Positions 1-8,326 of a stretch of 25,244 nucleotides of DNA are shown here, in pieces. The stretch is from positions 1 through 25,244 of the forward strand of contig JAKSCP010000119.1 in assembly GCA_022360535.1 (NCBI GenBank), written 5' to 3'. Each line of letters starts with the position of its first letter. The stretch's first letter is position 1. The translations under genes and the position numbers were made by a program. Origin of the DNA: Pseudomonadales bacterium. Its GTDB lineage: Bacteria > Pseudomonadota > Gammaproteobacteria > Pseudomonadales > Pseudohongiellaceae. Under the pieces are notes generated by a model that was not told where the DNA came from, ran no database searches, and worked only from the letters and a program-made list of their open reading frames with translations.

Positions 1-584
1 AATTGCACACCAGCCTCTATCAGGCTCTCAGCATAGGAGTCTCGCGAAATCCGGCCGAGATTGACCCTTAGGGTCATAGGCGGTCGTTGATTGTTTGCCG
101 AGAGCAATGCACCAAGCTCACTAGGCCATTGCTGTTGCAGGGCAGATACAAGCCAGGCCGGGTGCGAGTGCCTAACCGCTTCGGATTGCTTTGCCAGTCG
201 AGCTTCCAGGTCTTGTTGCTGCCGGAGGTAGTTGCGAAGAACCGCATTGATGAGTGCCTTGGCCCAGGGTTTCTTCAACTGCGTTGCGGCTTCTACCGTT
301 TCATTGATGGCTGCGTGGTCCGGCGTCCGCATCTCTCGAAGCTGGTACAAACCAATCATTAGCAAGCCGAGCAAATCAGCGTCTTTGTTCTTCAGTGGTT
401 TTTTTAGCAAGCATTCAACAAAGAATTGCAGCAGGAAAAACCACCGACAGCAGCCATAACAGTACTCCTGAATCAGCTGGATCTCGGGGTGTGCGCGATG
501 CTTCTCCAGATGACTCGAGAGTGACCCTTGATTATCAATGAGTGCTGCAATTGTACGAGCAGCGATTATTCGGGCACTGCTCAT
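1..584 (-). CDS. rsmB: 16S rRNA m5C967 methyltransferase RsmB, N-terminal part (cut by window edge)
   Basis: RsmB methylates C5 of C967 in 16S rRNA using S-adenosylmethionine. Only the first 194 codons are present; the gene runs off the left edge. The visible part is the NusB-like RNA-binding domain. Around residues 90-115 it has the family motif HAAINETVEAA followed by WAKALINAVLRNY. The catalytic methyltransferase domain, with its two cysteines, lies outside the window. The ATG at 584 overlaps the fmt stop in an ATGA arrangement, so the two genes are translationally coupled. Order def-fmt-rsmB is the usual gammaproteobacterial operon. The N-terminal region is rather cysteine-rich (CYGCCRW near residue 45). 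Identification is firm from motif and context; the product's completeness cannot be judged. Confidence 0.93.
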   Translation of the reverse strand, partial: MSSARIIAARTIAALIDNQGSLSSHLEKHRAHPEIQLIQEYCYGCCRWFFLLQFFVECLLKKPLKNKDADLLGLLMIGLYQLREMRTPDHAAINETVEAATQLKKPWAKALINAVLRNYLRQQQDLEARLAKQSEAVRHSHPAWLVSALQQQWPSELGALLSANNQRPPMTLRVNLGRISRDSYAESLIEAGVQ

Positions 585-1540
585 GTGAGTTCAGAGTCAC
601 TAAATGAAGCGCCAGTTTGAATAATTTCTGTGTTTGAGTTGAGCAGATCGCGGACAGCGACAGGATTCTTTCCTGGCAGTTGTATTTTCTGAACTTCGAT
701 TGTTGAGCTGTTGCAGCCAACAACGAAGCTGTCTTTTTTCACTCTAATAATAGTGCCAGGTAACCCATTATAAGTTTCCTGGCAAGGCTGTGCTTTTAGA
801 ATACGAATTCTTTGGTCGTTCAAAAAGGTGAACGCAGGTACGCGGCCAATACCAGCCCGAATGACCAGATCAATTTCGGGAGCTGGCAGCGACCAATCTA
901 TCACCGATTCCTGTTTGTTCAGTTTATCGGCATATGTCGCTTCGGAATCGTCCTGAATTACAGGGTTGGCCCTTAAAACATCGAGGTTTTCAATAGTATG
1001 CAGCAGCGCCTGTTGTCCAGCCAGACTAACTTTCTCAGTAAGGGTTACCCGGTCATCCTCAGCAGTAATTGCCACAGATTCTTTATGCAACATAGGTCCT
1101 GTATCCAGGCCAGCATCCATTTGCATAATAGTGACACCTGTCACTTTATCACCAGCCAACAGAGCCCGTTCTAATGGTGCCGCCCCTCGCCAACGCGGCA
1201 ACAATGATGCGTGAACATTGATGCATCCAAACCTGGGTATGTCCAATATCGCTTGCGGTAAAATCAAACCATAAGCCACTACTATAAGCAGGTCAGGGAC
1301 AAGGCTTTTGAATTCCTGCTGTGCCTCTTCATTACGCAGAGTGCTCGGTTGATAAACTGGCAGACCAGCATTCTCGGCAACAATTTTTACCGGACTGGGC
1401 TGCAACTTTTTTCCGCGACCGGCAGGCCTGTCGGGTTGGGTATAAACCGCAATTGGCGTGAGATTGTTGTTTATCAGGCAGGACAAGTGTTCTGCTGCAA
1501 AGGCTGGTGTGCCTGCAAAGCAGAGGCGAAGATTAGGCAT
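581..1540 (-). CDS. fmt: Methionyl-tRNA formyltransferase
   Basis: Fmt transfers a formyl group from 10-formyltetrahydrofolate to the amino group of initiator Met-tRNA in the cytoplasm. The 319-residue protein has the usual length. The N-terminal formyltransferase fold shows the folate-site segment INVHASLLPRWRGAAP, with Asn108 and His110, and MDAGLDTG with Asp146. These match the catalytic Asn-His-Asp triad of the family. The C-terminal part (about 210-315) is the OB-like tRNA-binding domain, with the segment IRAGIGRVPAFTF. The gene starts 5 bases after the def stop and its own stop overlaps the rsmB start, so the three are almost certainly one transcript. No anomalies seen. Confidence 0.97.
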   Translation of the reverse strand: MPNLRLCFAGTPAFAAEHLSCLINNNLTPIAVYTQPDRPAGRGKKLQPSPVKIVAENAGLPVYQPSTLRNEEAQQEFKSLVPDLLIVVAYGLILPQAILDIPRFGCINVHASLLPRWRGAAPLERALLAGDKVTGVTIMQMDAGLDTGPMLHKESVAITAEDDRVTLTEKVSLAGQQALLHTIENLDVLRANPVIQDDSEATYADKLNKQESVIDWSLPAPEIDLVIRAGIGRVPAFTFLNDQRIRILKAQPCQETYNGLPGTIIRVKKDSFVVGCNSSTIEVQKIQLPGKNPVAVRDLLNSNTEIIQTGASFSDSELT

Positions 1541-1545
1541 CGGTT

Positions 1546-2052
1546 CTAGGCAGACTTTTTGTGTTCTTTTTCCAGCTTTTGACGAATCCGCTGGCGTTTC
1601 AGGGTGCTGATGTAATCGACAAACAACTTACCATCCAGGTGGTCGATCTCGTGTTGAATGCAGGTGGAAAGTAATCCTTCTGCTTCCATTTCAAATGGCT
1701 CACCTTTCTTATCTTGTGCGCTGACTTTGATGCGTCGCGGGCGGGAGACAGTTTCGTAAAAACCAGGAACAGAAAGACAGCCTTCGTCGTACTCAGACAA
1801 TTCTTCCTCGATAATCTCGAAACGGGGATTAATGAAAGTCAGCGGATTTTCCTTCTCTTCTGAAACATCAATTACCAACAATCGCTCATGGACGTTAATT
1901 TGGGTCGCAGCCAGACCGATTCCCTGGGCCTCGTACATGGTTTCAAACATGTCATCGATCAAGACTTCCAGCTTCTCGTCGAAAACAGTTACGGGGCTGG
2001 CTATTTTACGTAGCCGAGGATCAGGAAATTCCAGTATTTGCCGTATTGCCAT
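1546..2052 (-). CDS. def: Peptide deformylase
   Basis: Def removes the N-formyl group from nascent proteins and is a metal (Fe/Zn) hydrolase. The 168-residue protein shows all three family motifs in order: GIGLAATQ at 44-51, EGCLSVPG at about 90-97 with metal ligand Cys92, and QHEIDHLDG at about 133-141 with ligands His134 and His138 and catalytic Glu135. It is the first gene of the def-fmt-rsmB operon, so the formyl group's adder and remover are made together. It diverges from the LysM gene across about 160 bases. No anomalies seen. Confidence 0.98.
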   Translation of the reverse strand: MAIRQILEFPDPRLRKIASPVTVFDEKLEVLIDDMFETMYEAQGIGLAATQINVHERLLVIDVSEEKENPLTFINPRFEIIEEELSEYDEGCLSVPGFYETVSRPRRIKVSAQDKKGEPFEMEAEGLLSTCIQHEIDHLDGKLFVDYISTLKRQRIRQKLEKEHKKSA

Positions 2053-2165
2053 GGTTTTAACTATCGGTCTCGGTGTTGAGCTTTGGTACTGGGCCTATAT
2101 AGAGAGGGCCCGCGAAAAAGCGAATTGGGAACGAAGCAGCAGTCTGTGAACTGCTTCTAGTGATA

Positions 2166-2171
2166 ATTATA
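2166..2171 (-). promoter_or_regulatory. Possible -10 element in the def / LysM divergent region
   Basis: The 164 bases between the divergent def and LysM genes are AT-rich in the middle. On the minus strand a perfect TATAAT sits here, upstream of def. No good -35 hexamer is visible 16-18 bases further upstream (the position reads GCGGCG), so the call rests on the -10 alone. The same AT-rich core reads GATAAT on the plus strand and could serve the LysM gene. Confidence 0.3.
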
Positions 2172-2216
2172 TCGTATTGCTAACATATCGCCGCCACTAA
2201 GTGCAGAATTTAATTG

Positions 2217-3314
2217 ATGAAAACTCGATTTAGACAGTTTGTTTTAAGCCTCAGCCTGGTGCTGATAGGCGGGCTATGCAGCACTGCGGCATTGGCACAG
2301 GGTGGGTTATTGAAGTTAGACCGGCCCGAGTCCTATACCGTGTCAGAAAGCGACACGTTGTGGAATATTGCCAGCCAATTTCTGCAAGATCCTGAAAGAT
2401 GGCCGGAGGTTTGGCAGCCAGATCCTTATCTGGATAACTCCGATTTCATCTATCCAGGAGATACTCTAAAACTAAGTTATGTGGACGGCTCGCCAAGAAT
2501 TCTAGTGCAGCGCGGTGATCGCACCGTTGAAGAATTGGGTCCGGTGATGCGTGAAGAAGCATTGTCCAGCTCGATTCCCGCCATTCCTTTGGAATCCATT
2601 GAAAACAGCTTCACCCGCAATCGCATCGTGAGCGAGGAATTGTTGGAGTCCGCAGCCTACATAGTGGACAACGTGGCAGATAATCTGGCCATTGCCACAG
2701 GGGACGAGGTTTATGCTCGCGGCAATTGGCCCACAGGGACCACCTCTTTTGAGGTTTACCGCCCCCTTCGAGAGCATCTGGATGATGAAGACGACGATAT
2801 CGTGCTGGGGGTGGAGCTGGAATACATGGGGTTTGCCAGCATCACTGATATAGAGTCCCCGGATGTACGCCGACTCCTGATCAACAACAGTTATAAGGAG
2901 ATCCGGGTTGGTGACCGCTTACTAGTGCGGGAAGAGTCGACAATTGGCGCTACCATATTCCCCACCGAGCCGGTGGAGAACCTGGATGGGAGCATAGTCG
3001 CATTCCTGGGTAATGAAACCATGGCTTCCCAACTCGATACGATCGTTATTGACCTGGGCCTGTCCGACAATCTGGCAGTCGGCGATGTGCTGGCGATATC
3101 CAAGGTAGGCTCAGAAATGGTTGATGAGATTGAGCGTGAGCGCATGAGTTTCCGAGAGCGCATGCGGGCAATCTTTAGAGGTGACCGTCTGGCACTGCCA
3201 GGCAACGAAACCGGCACTGTTCTGGTCTATCGAACCTTTGAAGACATGAGTTACGCAGTGATACTGAACAGCCTCGAGCCCATCGAGCTGACTGATCGCG
3301 TAGTTAACCCTTAA
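2217..3314 (+). CDS. Secreted LysM-domain protein
   Basis: A 365-residue exported protein of unknown exact role, likely peptidoglycan-associated. Residues 1-27 form a typical signal peptide (basic start, hydrophobic core, ALA before Gln). One LysM domain follows at about 39-87, with YTVSESDTLWNIA at its start and IYPGDTLKL at its end. The rest (about 90-365) has no motif I recognise. It reads as a mostly soluble beta-rich region with a short basic helix near 305-320 (ERERMSFRERMRAIFRG). ATG at 2217 is chosen over the TTG just before it; neither has a clear Shine-Dalgarno sequence. Homologous LysM proteins sit between def and dprA in Pseudomonas, which supports an inherited, conserved neighbourhood rather than a transferred gene. 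Function is inferred from the domain only. Confidence 0.85.
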   Translation: MKTRFRQFVLSLSLVLIGGLCSTAALAQGGLLKLDRPESYTVSESDTLWNIASQFLQDPERWPEVWQPDPYLDNSDFIYPGDTLKLSYVDGSPRILVQRGDRTVEELGPVMREEALSSSIPAIPLESIENSFTRNRIVSEELLESAAYIVDNVADNLAIATGDEVYARGNWPTGTTSFEVYRPLREHLDDEDDDIVLGVELEYMGFASITDIESPDVRRLLINNSYKEIRVGDRLLVREESTIGATIFPTEPVENLDGSIVAFLGNETMASQLDTIVIDLGLSDNLAVGDVLAISKVGSEMVDEIERERMSFRERMRAIFRGDRLALPGNETGTVLVYRTFEDMSYAVILNSLEPIELTDRVVNP

Positions 3315-3355
3315 CCAGATCCTCGGTCGATTCTGAAGTATTTCGCTGTTAGTAA

Positions 3356-3385
3356 ATAGGTGACAGTTTCGCCTTGCTCACCTAT
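3356..3385. repeat. Inverted repeat upstream of dprA
   Basis: Arms ATAGGTGA (3356-3363) and TCACCTAT (3378-3385) are perfect 8-base complements around a 14-base loop. No T-run follows on either strand, so it is not a standard terminator. It lies between the LysM gene and dprA, about 45 bases before dprA's start, where an operator or an mRNA leader hairpin is possible. Function unknown. Confidence 0.4.
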
Positions 3386-3429
3386 AACTAGACCAAGTTG
3401 ATTTCTTTTCCAACGTTCAAGGATGAATC

Positions 3430-4569
3430 ATGGAAGAGCGATGTTTGCTGGCGTATCTGCGTCTGCAGAACAATTCCCTCATTGGCCCCCGTTGTCTCTC
3501 TCAAACACTGACGCATTTCGGCAGCCTGGGTGAGCTAATCGGAACACCAGACCAGCAGCTTATCGATTCCGGTTTTACTGGTCGGCAAATCGAGTTCTTA
3601 AAAGACAGTTCGCTGTTCAGTGCCAACCCGGAATCAGCAGAAATCGAAGCGGCGATTCAGTGGCAATCGACTCCTGGACAACAACTCATCTGCTATGAGT
3701 CCAGCGACTATCCTTTTCTGCTAAAAGAGATCGCACTACCGCCACCGCTACTCTTCTGTTCTGGCAATCTGTCGCTATTGGAGACACCGATCTGCGCCAT
3801 CGTTGGAAGCCGTAAAGCGAGTAGTTATGGATTGCGAATCGCCAAGTGGATCGCCAATGAACTTTCACAGTTGGGCTTCACTGTGATCAGTGGTCTGGCG
3901 AGAGGCGTGGATTCTGCCGCTCATGCAGGCGCGTTGCTGGGATCAAAAAATACCATAGCGGTGATTGGCACTGGTATCGATCGCGTGTATCCGAGCAGCA
4001 ATCAAGCCTTGGCCAAACAAATGCACAGCGAAGGCTTAGTTGTCAGCGAATTTGCTCTCGGTGCACCACCCCGCGCCCACCATTTCCCGCAACGCAATCG
4101 CATCATTAGTGGGTTGAGTCTTGGTGTACTTGTCGTGGAAGCAAGCCTTCGGTCCGGCTCACTCATCACTGCCAATCTGGCCCTGGAACAAAACCGAAAT
4201 GTGTTTGCAATACCGGGCCCAGTCGACAGTTTGAGTTCAGCGGGCTGTCACAAGTTATTGAGAGAGGGGGCCAAGCTCGTTGCCTCAGCCGAAGATATCT
4301 GCGAAGACTTACTAAACGGGTGGAGAACTCAATCGTCTACAACGCAGGCAATCGTGCCAACGGCCTTCCCTTCATCCCGCTCCAGGGGTTGCCAGCTCTC
4401 TGAGTTGGAGCGTAGGGTGGTCGAGGCCATTACAGAAACCAATATGCTTGTGGACACGATAGTTGCAGCCACTCGACTGGAGCCATCTTCTGTCAATCAT
4501 GCGCTGATGCAGCTGGAGATCAAGGGTGCTGTTGAATTATGCGGGGGCCGAGTGCAGCGCTGTGACTGA
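3430..4569 (+). CDS. dprA: DNA-processing protein DprA (Smf)
   Basis: DprA binds incoming single-stranded DNA and loads RecA during natural transformation; it is also kept in many bacteria not known to be competent. The 379 residues show an N-terminal helical/SAM-like part (1-80) and a Rossmann-like core (about 95-300). The core carries AIVGSRKASSYG, ISGLARGVDSAAHAGAL, GTGIDRVYP, FPQRNRIISGLS and EASLRSGSLITA. A C-terminal winged-helix segment (about 310-375, LERRVVEAI) is also present. The start ATG follows an AAGGAT ribosome-binding site. Length and domain order are normal. In Pseudomonas tsaC and qor lie between dprA and hemF; here they are absent. Confidence 0.95.
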   Translation: MEERCLLAYLRLQNNSLIGPRCLSQTLTHFGSLGELIGTPDQQLIDSGFTGRQIEFLKDSSLFSANPESAEIEAAIQWQSTPGQQLICYESSDYPFLLKEIALPPPLLFCSGNLSLLETPICAIVGSRKASSYGLRIAKWIANELSQLGFTVISGLARGVDSAAHAGALLGSKNTIAVIGTGIDRVYPSSNQALAKQMHSEGLVVSEFALGAPPRAHHFPQRNRIISGLSLGVLVVEASLRSGSLITANLALEQNRNVFAIPGPVDSLSSAGCHKLLREGAKLVASAEDICEDLLNGWRTQSSTTQAIVPTAFPSSRSRGCQLSELERRVVEAITETNMLVDTIVAATRLEPSSVNHALMQLEIKGAVELCGGRVQRCD

Positions 4570-4579
4570 GTACAAGTCC

Positions 4580-4603
4580 GGTTGCAAGCCTTGGCTTGCA
4601 ACC
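4580..4603. repeat. Perfect 11-bp hairpin after dprA, without T-tract
   Basis: Arms GGTTGCAAGCC (4580-4590) and GGCTTGCAACC (4593-4603) are perfect complements around TT, which in practice gives a 10-bp stem with a 4-base loop. It lies 11 bases after the dprA stop, where a terminator is expected. The bases after it (CGAAAGTGCC) contain no T-run, so it is not a canonical intrinsic terminator. It may stabilise the dprA mRNA end or belong to a dispersed palindrome family. Confidence 0.6.
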
Positions 4604-4743
4604 CGAAAGTGCCTGCTGTAGTTTGCCGGTTCTTCGTTACCAGCAGCCAGAAAATAGATATAGATTAAAATTTTTCTAAGCGTTTTCTACTAGCATTGGT
4701 CAGGTATTCGAATGCCCAGTAACAATTGTCAGAGAGGAACACC

Positions 4744-5655
4744 GTGCAAGCCGAAGACATCAATGCCGTAAAGGAATTCCTGTTAGGACTTCAGAATTCA
4801 ATTTGCTCTGGACTGGAGGAAGAAGATGGCAGCGCAAGCTTCAGGACCGACCAATGGGATAGGGAACAAGGTGGCAGCGGCATTACGCGAATCATAGCAG
4901 ACGGTGCAGTGTTCGAAAAAGGCGGCGTCAATTTTTCTCATGTGTTCGGCGAATCCATGCCGGCATCAGCTACCGCCGCCAGGCCAGAGTTGGCTGGTAG
5001 AGCTTATCAGGCGATGGGGGTGTCGCTGGTTATCCATCCCCACAACCCTTTTGTTCCTACTTCCCACGCCAACTTTCGCTTGTTTGTGGCAGAAAAAGAC
5101 AATGAAGAGCCCGTTTGGTGGTTTGGCGGCGGCTTTGATTTAACCCCTTATTACGGGTTCGAAGAGGACTGCGTACACTGGCACAGTGTCGCCAGACAAA
5201 CCTGTGAAGGTTTTGGGGAAGACTACTATGACAAATTCAAAGCCTGGTGCGACGACTATTTCCATCTCAAGCATCGGGGTGAGGCTCGGGGCGTGGGAGG
5301 CCTGTTCTTCGATGACTTCAATGAGTTGGGATTCGAGCAAAGTTTCGAGTTTGTGCAGAGCATGGCAAGCGGCTACTTAAAGGCCTATCGCCCTATCGTC
5401 AACAAGCGCAAAGACACACCCTACGAAGAGAGGCATCGACAGTTTCAAGAATATCGCCGTGGCCGTTATGCCGAGTTCAATCTAGTCTATGACCGGGGCA
5501 CGGTATTCGGCTTGCAGTCCGGTGTTGGAAGAATTGAATCCATATTGATGTCGTTGCCGCCGGTTGTGCGTTGGATTTATGACTGGCACCCTGAGCCGGG
5601 TAGTGACGAAGAGAAACTTACCAGCGATTTCCTCAAGCCCCGGGACTGGGTATAG
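4744..5655 (+). CDS. hemF: Coproporphyrinogen III oxidase, oxygen-dependent
   Basis: HemF uses O2 to decarboxylate coproporphyrinogen III twice, giving protoporphyrinogen IX for heme synthesis. Family signatures are present: GGVNFSHVFG, HPHNPFVPTSHANFR, WWFGGGFDLTPYYG, HWHSVARQ, FFDDFNELGFEQ and EFNLVYDRGTVFGLQ. The GTG at 4744 (303 residues) is chosen because AGAGAGGAA lies just before it and the resulting N-terminus fits the family. A TTG at 4726 would add six residues. aroE follows 36 bases after its stop. An oxygen-dependent enzyme near a terminal oxidase operon fits aerobic life. Confidence 0.96.
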   Translation: MQAEDINAVKEFLLGLQNSICSGLEEEDGSASFRTDQWDREQGGSGITRIIADGAVFEKGGVNFSHVFGESMPASATAARPELAGRAYQAMGVSLVIHPHNPFVPTSHANFRLFVAEKDNEEPVWWFGGGFDLTPYYGFEEDCVHWHSVARQTCEGFGEDYYDKFKAWCDDYFHLKHRGEARGVGGLFFDDFNELGFEQSFEFVQSMASGYLKAYRPIVNKRKDTPYEERHRQFQEYRRGRYAEFNLVYDRGTVFGLQSGVGRIESILMSLPPVVRWIYDWHPEPGSDEEKLTSDFLKPRDWV

Positions 5656-5691
5656 TTCTTTTTTCTATCCATCCCAGACCGAGTAACAACC

Positions 5692-6507
5692 TTGACTCAG
5701 TACGCCGTTGTGGGTGATCCCATTGCCCACAGTAAATCACCACAGATTCATGCCCTGTTTGCTGAACAAACTGGTCAGGCAGTCGACTACAACAAACATC
5801 AAGTGAGCGCGGCGGAGTTTAAAGACTTCGTGTTGTCCTTTTTCGCCGATGGCGGTGGCGGATTGAATATCACTTTGCCCCACAAGGAAGCGGCTTTTTC
5901 TCTGGCACAACAGCATTCCTCACAAGCGCTACTGGCCAAAGCAGCGAATACCTTATGGATGGATAACGGTGAATTGTGGGCGGACAACACCGATGGCAAA
6001 GGTATTGTTCGTGATCTTCATAAAAATAATGGGATTGAATTGAAGGGCAAGCGGCTGCTCGTATTGGGAGCCGGCGGTGCTGCGCGCGGCGCCCTGGCCG
6101 CGTTAATCGAAACTTCTCCCGCCAGCGTCATTGTGCTCAACCGAACGTTTTCGCGAGCGAGGGCTTTGCAATCAGATTTTTCTGATGCGTATCTGCTGGA
6201 AATATACGACTACAATCATTCAGACGTTCAGCCTTGCGATGTGGTTATAAACGCAACCTCGATGAGCATTGGTGGTGCAGTTCCACCTGTGCTGCCCTCT
6301 CTGTTGGCGGATGATTGTTGTTGTTATGACATGATGTATGGCAAGGAGCCAACGCCTTTCATGCAATGGGCAAGGGACAATAATGCGCGACAAGTACTCG
6401 ATGGCTTAGGGATGCTGGTGGAACAGGCAGCGGAGTCTTTCTTTCTGTGGCGGGGAGTCAGGCCAGATACTGCACCGGTGATTTCGGCGTTGCGCACTCA
6501 ACTTTAG
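5692..6507 (+). CDS. aroE: Shikimate dehydrogenase
   Basis: AroE reduces 3-dehydroshikimate to shikimate with NADPH in aromatic amino-acid synthesis. The 271 residues contain the substrate-site SKSP (14-17), NITLPHKEAA with catalytic Lys65, and NTDGKG with Asp101. The nucleotide-binding VLGAGGAARGAL (about 127-138), NATSMS, YDMMYGKEPTPF and DGLGMLVEQAA follow. The start is TTG at 5692; the family N-terminus YAVVGDPIAHSKSP begins at residue 4, so no upstream start is needed. The ribosome-binding site is weak. It is the last gene of the plus-strand group before a shared terminator. No anomalies apart from the start codon. Confidence 0.96.
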   Translation: MTQYAVVGDPIAHSKSPQIHALFAEQTGQAVDYNKHQVSAAEFKDFVLSFFADGGGGLNITLPHKEAAFSLAQQHSSQALLAKAANTLWMDNGELWADNTDGKGIVRDLHKNNGIELKGKRLLVLGAGGAARGALAALIETSPASVIVLNRTFSRARALQSDFSDAYLLEIYDYNHSDVQPCDVVINATSMSIGGAVPPVLPSLLADDCCCYDMMYGKEPTPFMQWARDNNARQVLDGLGMLVEQAAESFFLWRGVRPDTAPVISALRTQL

Positions 6508-6533
6508 CCATTCTGCTTACAAGGAACTGACAT

Positions 6534-6566
6534 AAAAAAAGGGCTATAGAATCTCTATAGCCCTTT
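6534..6566. terminator. Two-way intrinsic terminator between aroE and the oxidase operon
   Basis: A 13-bp perfect stem, AAAGGGCTATAGA (6538-6550) and its complement (6554-6566), encloses the 3-base loop ATC. On the minus strand the stem is followed by a run of seven T (complement of 6534-6540), making it strong for the oxidase operon. On the plus strand the stem itself ends in TTT, so it can also stop aroE transcription. It sits between two convergent genes, as expected. Confidence 0.92.
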
Positions 6567-6590
6567 CTGTTGTCTTCAAAGAAGCAGTGA

Positions 6591-6977
6591 TTAGTGCGCT
6601 TCTTCTGCTCCGTGTTCATCACCGTGGATGTCACTTGGCCCAAGCGCCACGGCGTCACGATCATGGCCACGATATACAAATCGGGTCTCTTCAGTGTACT
6701 GCCCCTCGACTGCCATAAAACCAATCAGAAGCAGCAGGACTACAGGAGGTCCCAAAATGGTCAGAACCAAAGCCATACGTTCCCAAACCGCATGCATGAA
6801 GATGGCAACGATAAAGCCAGCCTTCAAAAACATGAAAATGATAACCAGAGTCCAACGCATGCCGCCTTGTACATCGAAGTAATCAACCGCATAAGAGAAA
6901 GCACTGAGAACGAATAGCAGTATCCAAATCTTGTAGTAAATACCCAGAGGGTGTTGTTGTCCTTCAGCCGAAGCCAT
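6591..6977 (-). CDS. Cytochrome c oxidase subunit IV-type small membrane protein
   Basis: A 128-residue inner-membrane protein of the prokaryotic cytochrome oxidase subunit IV family (CtaF/CyoD-like), a small accessory subunit of heme-copper oxidases. Three hydrophobic segments are visible at about 14-32, 40-62 (TLVIIFMFLKAGFIVAIFMH) and 68-88. A hydrophilic tail follows, rich in His, Asp and Glu (HGDEHGAEEAH). The motif FLKAGFIVAIFMH is typical of the family. It is the last gene of the operon, 12 bases after the subunit III stop and before a strong terminator. AGAGGAC lies ahead of the ATG as ribosome-binding site. Function comes from family and position; a specific symbol is not certain. 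Confidence 0.88.
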   Translation of the reverse strand: MASAEGQQHPLGIYYKIWILLFVLSAFSYAVDYFDVQGGMRWTLVIIFMFLKAGFIVAIFMHAVWERMALVLTILGPPVVLLLLIGFMAVEGQYTEETRFVYRGHDRDAVALGPSDIHGDEHGAEEAH

Positions 6978-6989
6978 TACAGTGTCCTC

Positions 6990-7670
6990 TTACAATAAGT
7001 AGAAAAATGCGAAAATGAATACCCAAACCAGGTCGACAAAGTGCCAGTAGAGACCGGCGATTTCGACGATCTCGAAACCTTTCTCGTCGTAGTAACCTCG
7101 TTTAACCCTGAACGCGACCCATAACAAATAGATCACACCTGCCGACACGTGCAAGCCGTGGAATCCGGTCACCATGAAAAACACCGACCCAAACTGGGGT
7201 GCTCCAAATGGGTTGCCCCAGGGGCGAACGCCTTCATCAACGATAAGCTTGGTCCACTCGAACGCTTGCATGCCGACGAAAGTGGCACCGAAGGCTGCCG
7301 TTGCACAAATTAGCCAAAACGTTTTCATCTTGTCTTTGCGATAACCGAAATTCACCGCAAGTGCCATGGTTCCCGAGCTGGTAATCAGCACAAAGGTCAT
7401 GATCGCAATCAGAATCAGCGGAATGGGATCTCCACCGAAAGAGAGTGCAAAGATTTCACTCTGCGGTGGCCAAGGTTCCGTGGTGGTGACTCGTACATTG
7501 AGATAACCCACCAGGAAGCAAGAAAAAATAAAGGTGTCCGACACCAGGAATATCCACATCATGGCCTTTCCCCAAGGCACGTGGTACGCCTGCTTATCAG
7601 CACTCCAGTCGTCGACGAGACCAGTTACCCCGTCGTGGGCGACGACCTCATTTGCAGTTGCTTCACTCAT
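6990..7670 (-). CDS. ctaE: Cytochrome c oxidase subunit III (first of two)
   Basis: Subunit III of a heme-copper oxidase; it stabilises subunit I and feeds the proton-uptake side. The 226 residues contain five predicted membrane helices (about 36-56, 76-98, 115-137, 156-176 and 200-224). Family segments include GKAMMWIFLVSDTFIFSCFLVGY, FFMVTGFHGLHVSAGVIYL and the C-terminal LYWHFVDLVWVFIFAFFYLL. It is preceded 41 bases upstream by another, unlike subunit III-family gene. The protein lacks the first two helices of the long mitochondrial-type subunit III, as is usual in caa3-type and quinol oxidases. The symbol is by analogy. Confidence 0.88.
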   Translation of the reverse strand: MSEATANEVVAHDGVTGLVDDWSADKQAYHVPWGKAMMWIFLVSDTFIFSCFLVGYLNVRVTTTEPWPPQSEIFALSFGGDPIPLILIAIMTFVLITSSGTMALAVNFGYRKDKMKTFWLICATAAFGATFVGMQAFEWTKLIVDEGVRPWGNPFGAPQFGSVFFMVTGFHGLHVSAGVIYLLWVAFRVKRGYYDEKGFEIVEIAGLYWHFVDLVWVFIFAFFYLL

Positions 7671-7711
7671 CCATCTTTCCCGTTAGTTATAAAGCAAGTT
7701 GTTGTAATGTG

Positions 7712-8326
7712 TTAAGTGTTCGACAGTAGGGCGAACAGAACCAGCCATACTAAAAGCAAGAAGTGCCAGTACAGAGCACACAGCTCAATACTGAGTTTTA
7801 AGTCTTTGGCTTCAGCGCCAGAGATCAAACGAATCGCACTCTTGCTCCACACCCAAAGCCCACCCAGGAGATGGACGGCGTGAAGGCCAGTCATCAAATA
7901 ATAAAAAGCATTAGCTGGATTTGACGTCATGTAATAACCAGCAGACTGCAGGCTTTGCCAGGTCACTAGCTGACCGACAATGAACAGAATCGCAAATACA
8001 CCGGCACCGATTAAGGCGGTGTAGAGATTGCGTTGTTCGCCGCGGGCCACAATGTTGCGCGCCCACTGGAACAGAATACTGCTGGCAACCAATAAGCCAG
8101 TGTTAAACCATAATTGGGCTGGTTCAGACAGTGGCTGCCAGTCTGGCAACTCCATGCGAATGTAGTAGCTCACGGTAAACAGTGAAAACACTACACTGGC
8201 AATTATCAGAAAGAAGGACAGGGCTACCCGTTCTGCTTCCGTGTCGAATGCGCCCTCTGGACGCATTCCACCGATTACCCCTTTGCGTTCCCAGGGTTTG
8301 GTTGTGACGTTCTTAAATAAACTCAT
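7712..8326 (-). CDS. Second cytochrome c oxidase subunit III-family protein
   Basis: A 204-residue membrane protein that belongs to the subunit III superfamily but differs clearly from its neighbour. About five hydrophobic helices are seen (about 34-55, 72-90, 103-124, 139-160 and 182-202). The motifs YYLMTGLHAVHLLGGLWVW and ALYWHFLLLVWLVLFALL are the superfamily's His-containing helices. Its ATG overlaps the ctaD stop in an ATGA arrangement, so it is translationally coupled to subunit I. Either it is an extra structural subunit or it replaces one of the two subunits under some condition. The family call is firm; the role of the duplicate is inferred. Confidence 0.82.
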   Translation of the reverse strand: MSLFKNVTTKPWERKGVIGGMRPEGAFDTEAERVALSFFLIIASVVFSLFTVSYYIRMELPDWQPLSEPAQLWFNTGLLVASSILFQWARNIVARGEQRNLYTALIGAGVFAILFIVGQLVTWQSLQSAGYYMTSNPANAFYYLMTGLHAVHLLGGLWVWSKSAIRLISGAEAKDLKLSIELCALYWHFLLLVWLVLFALLSNT

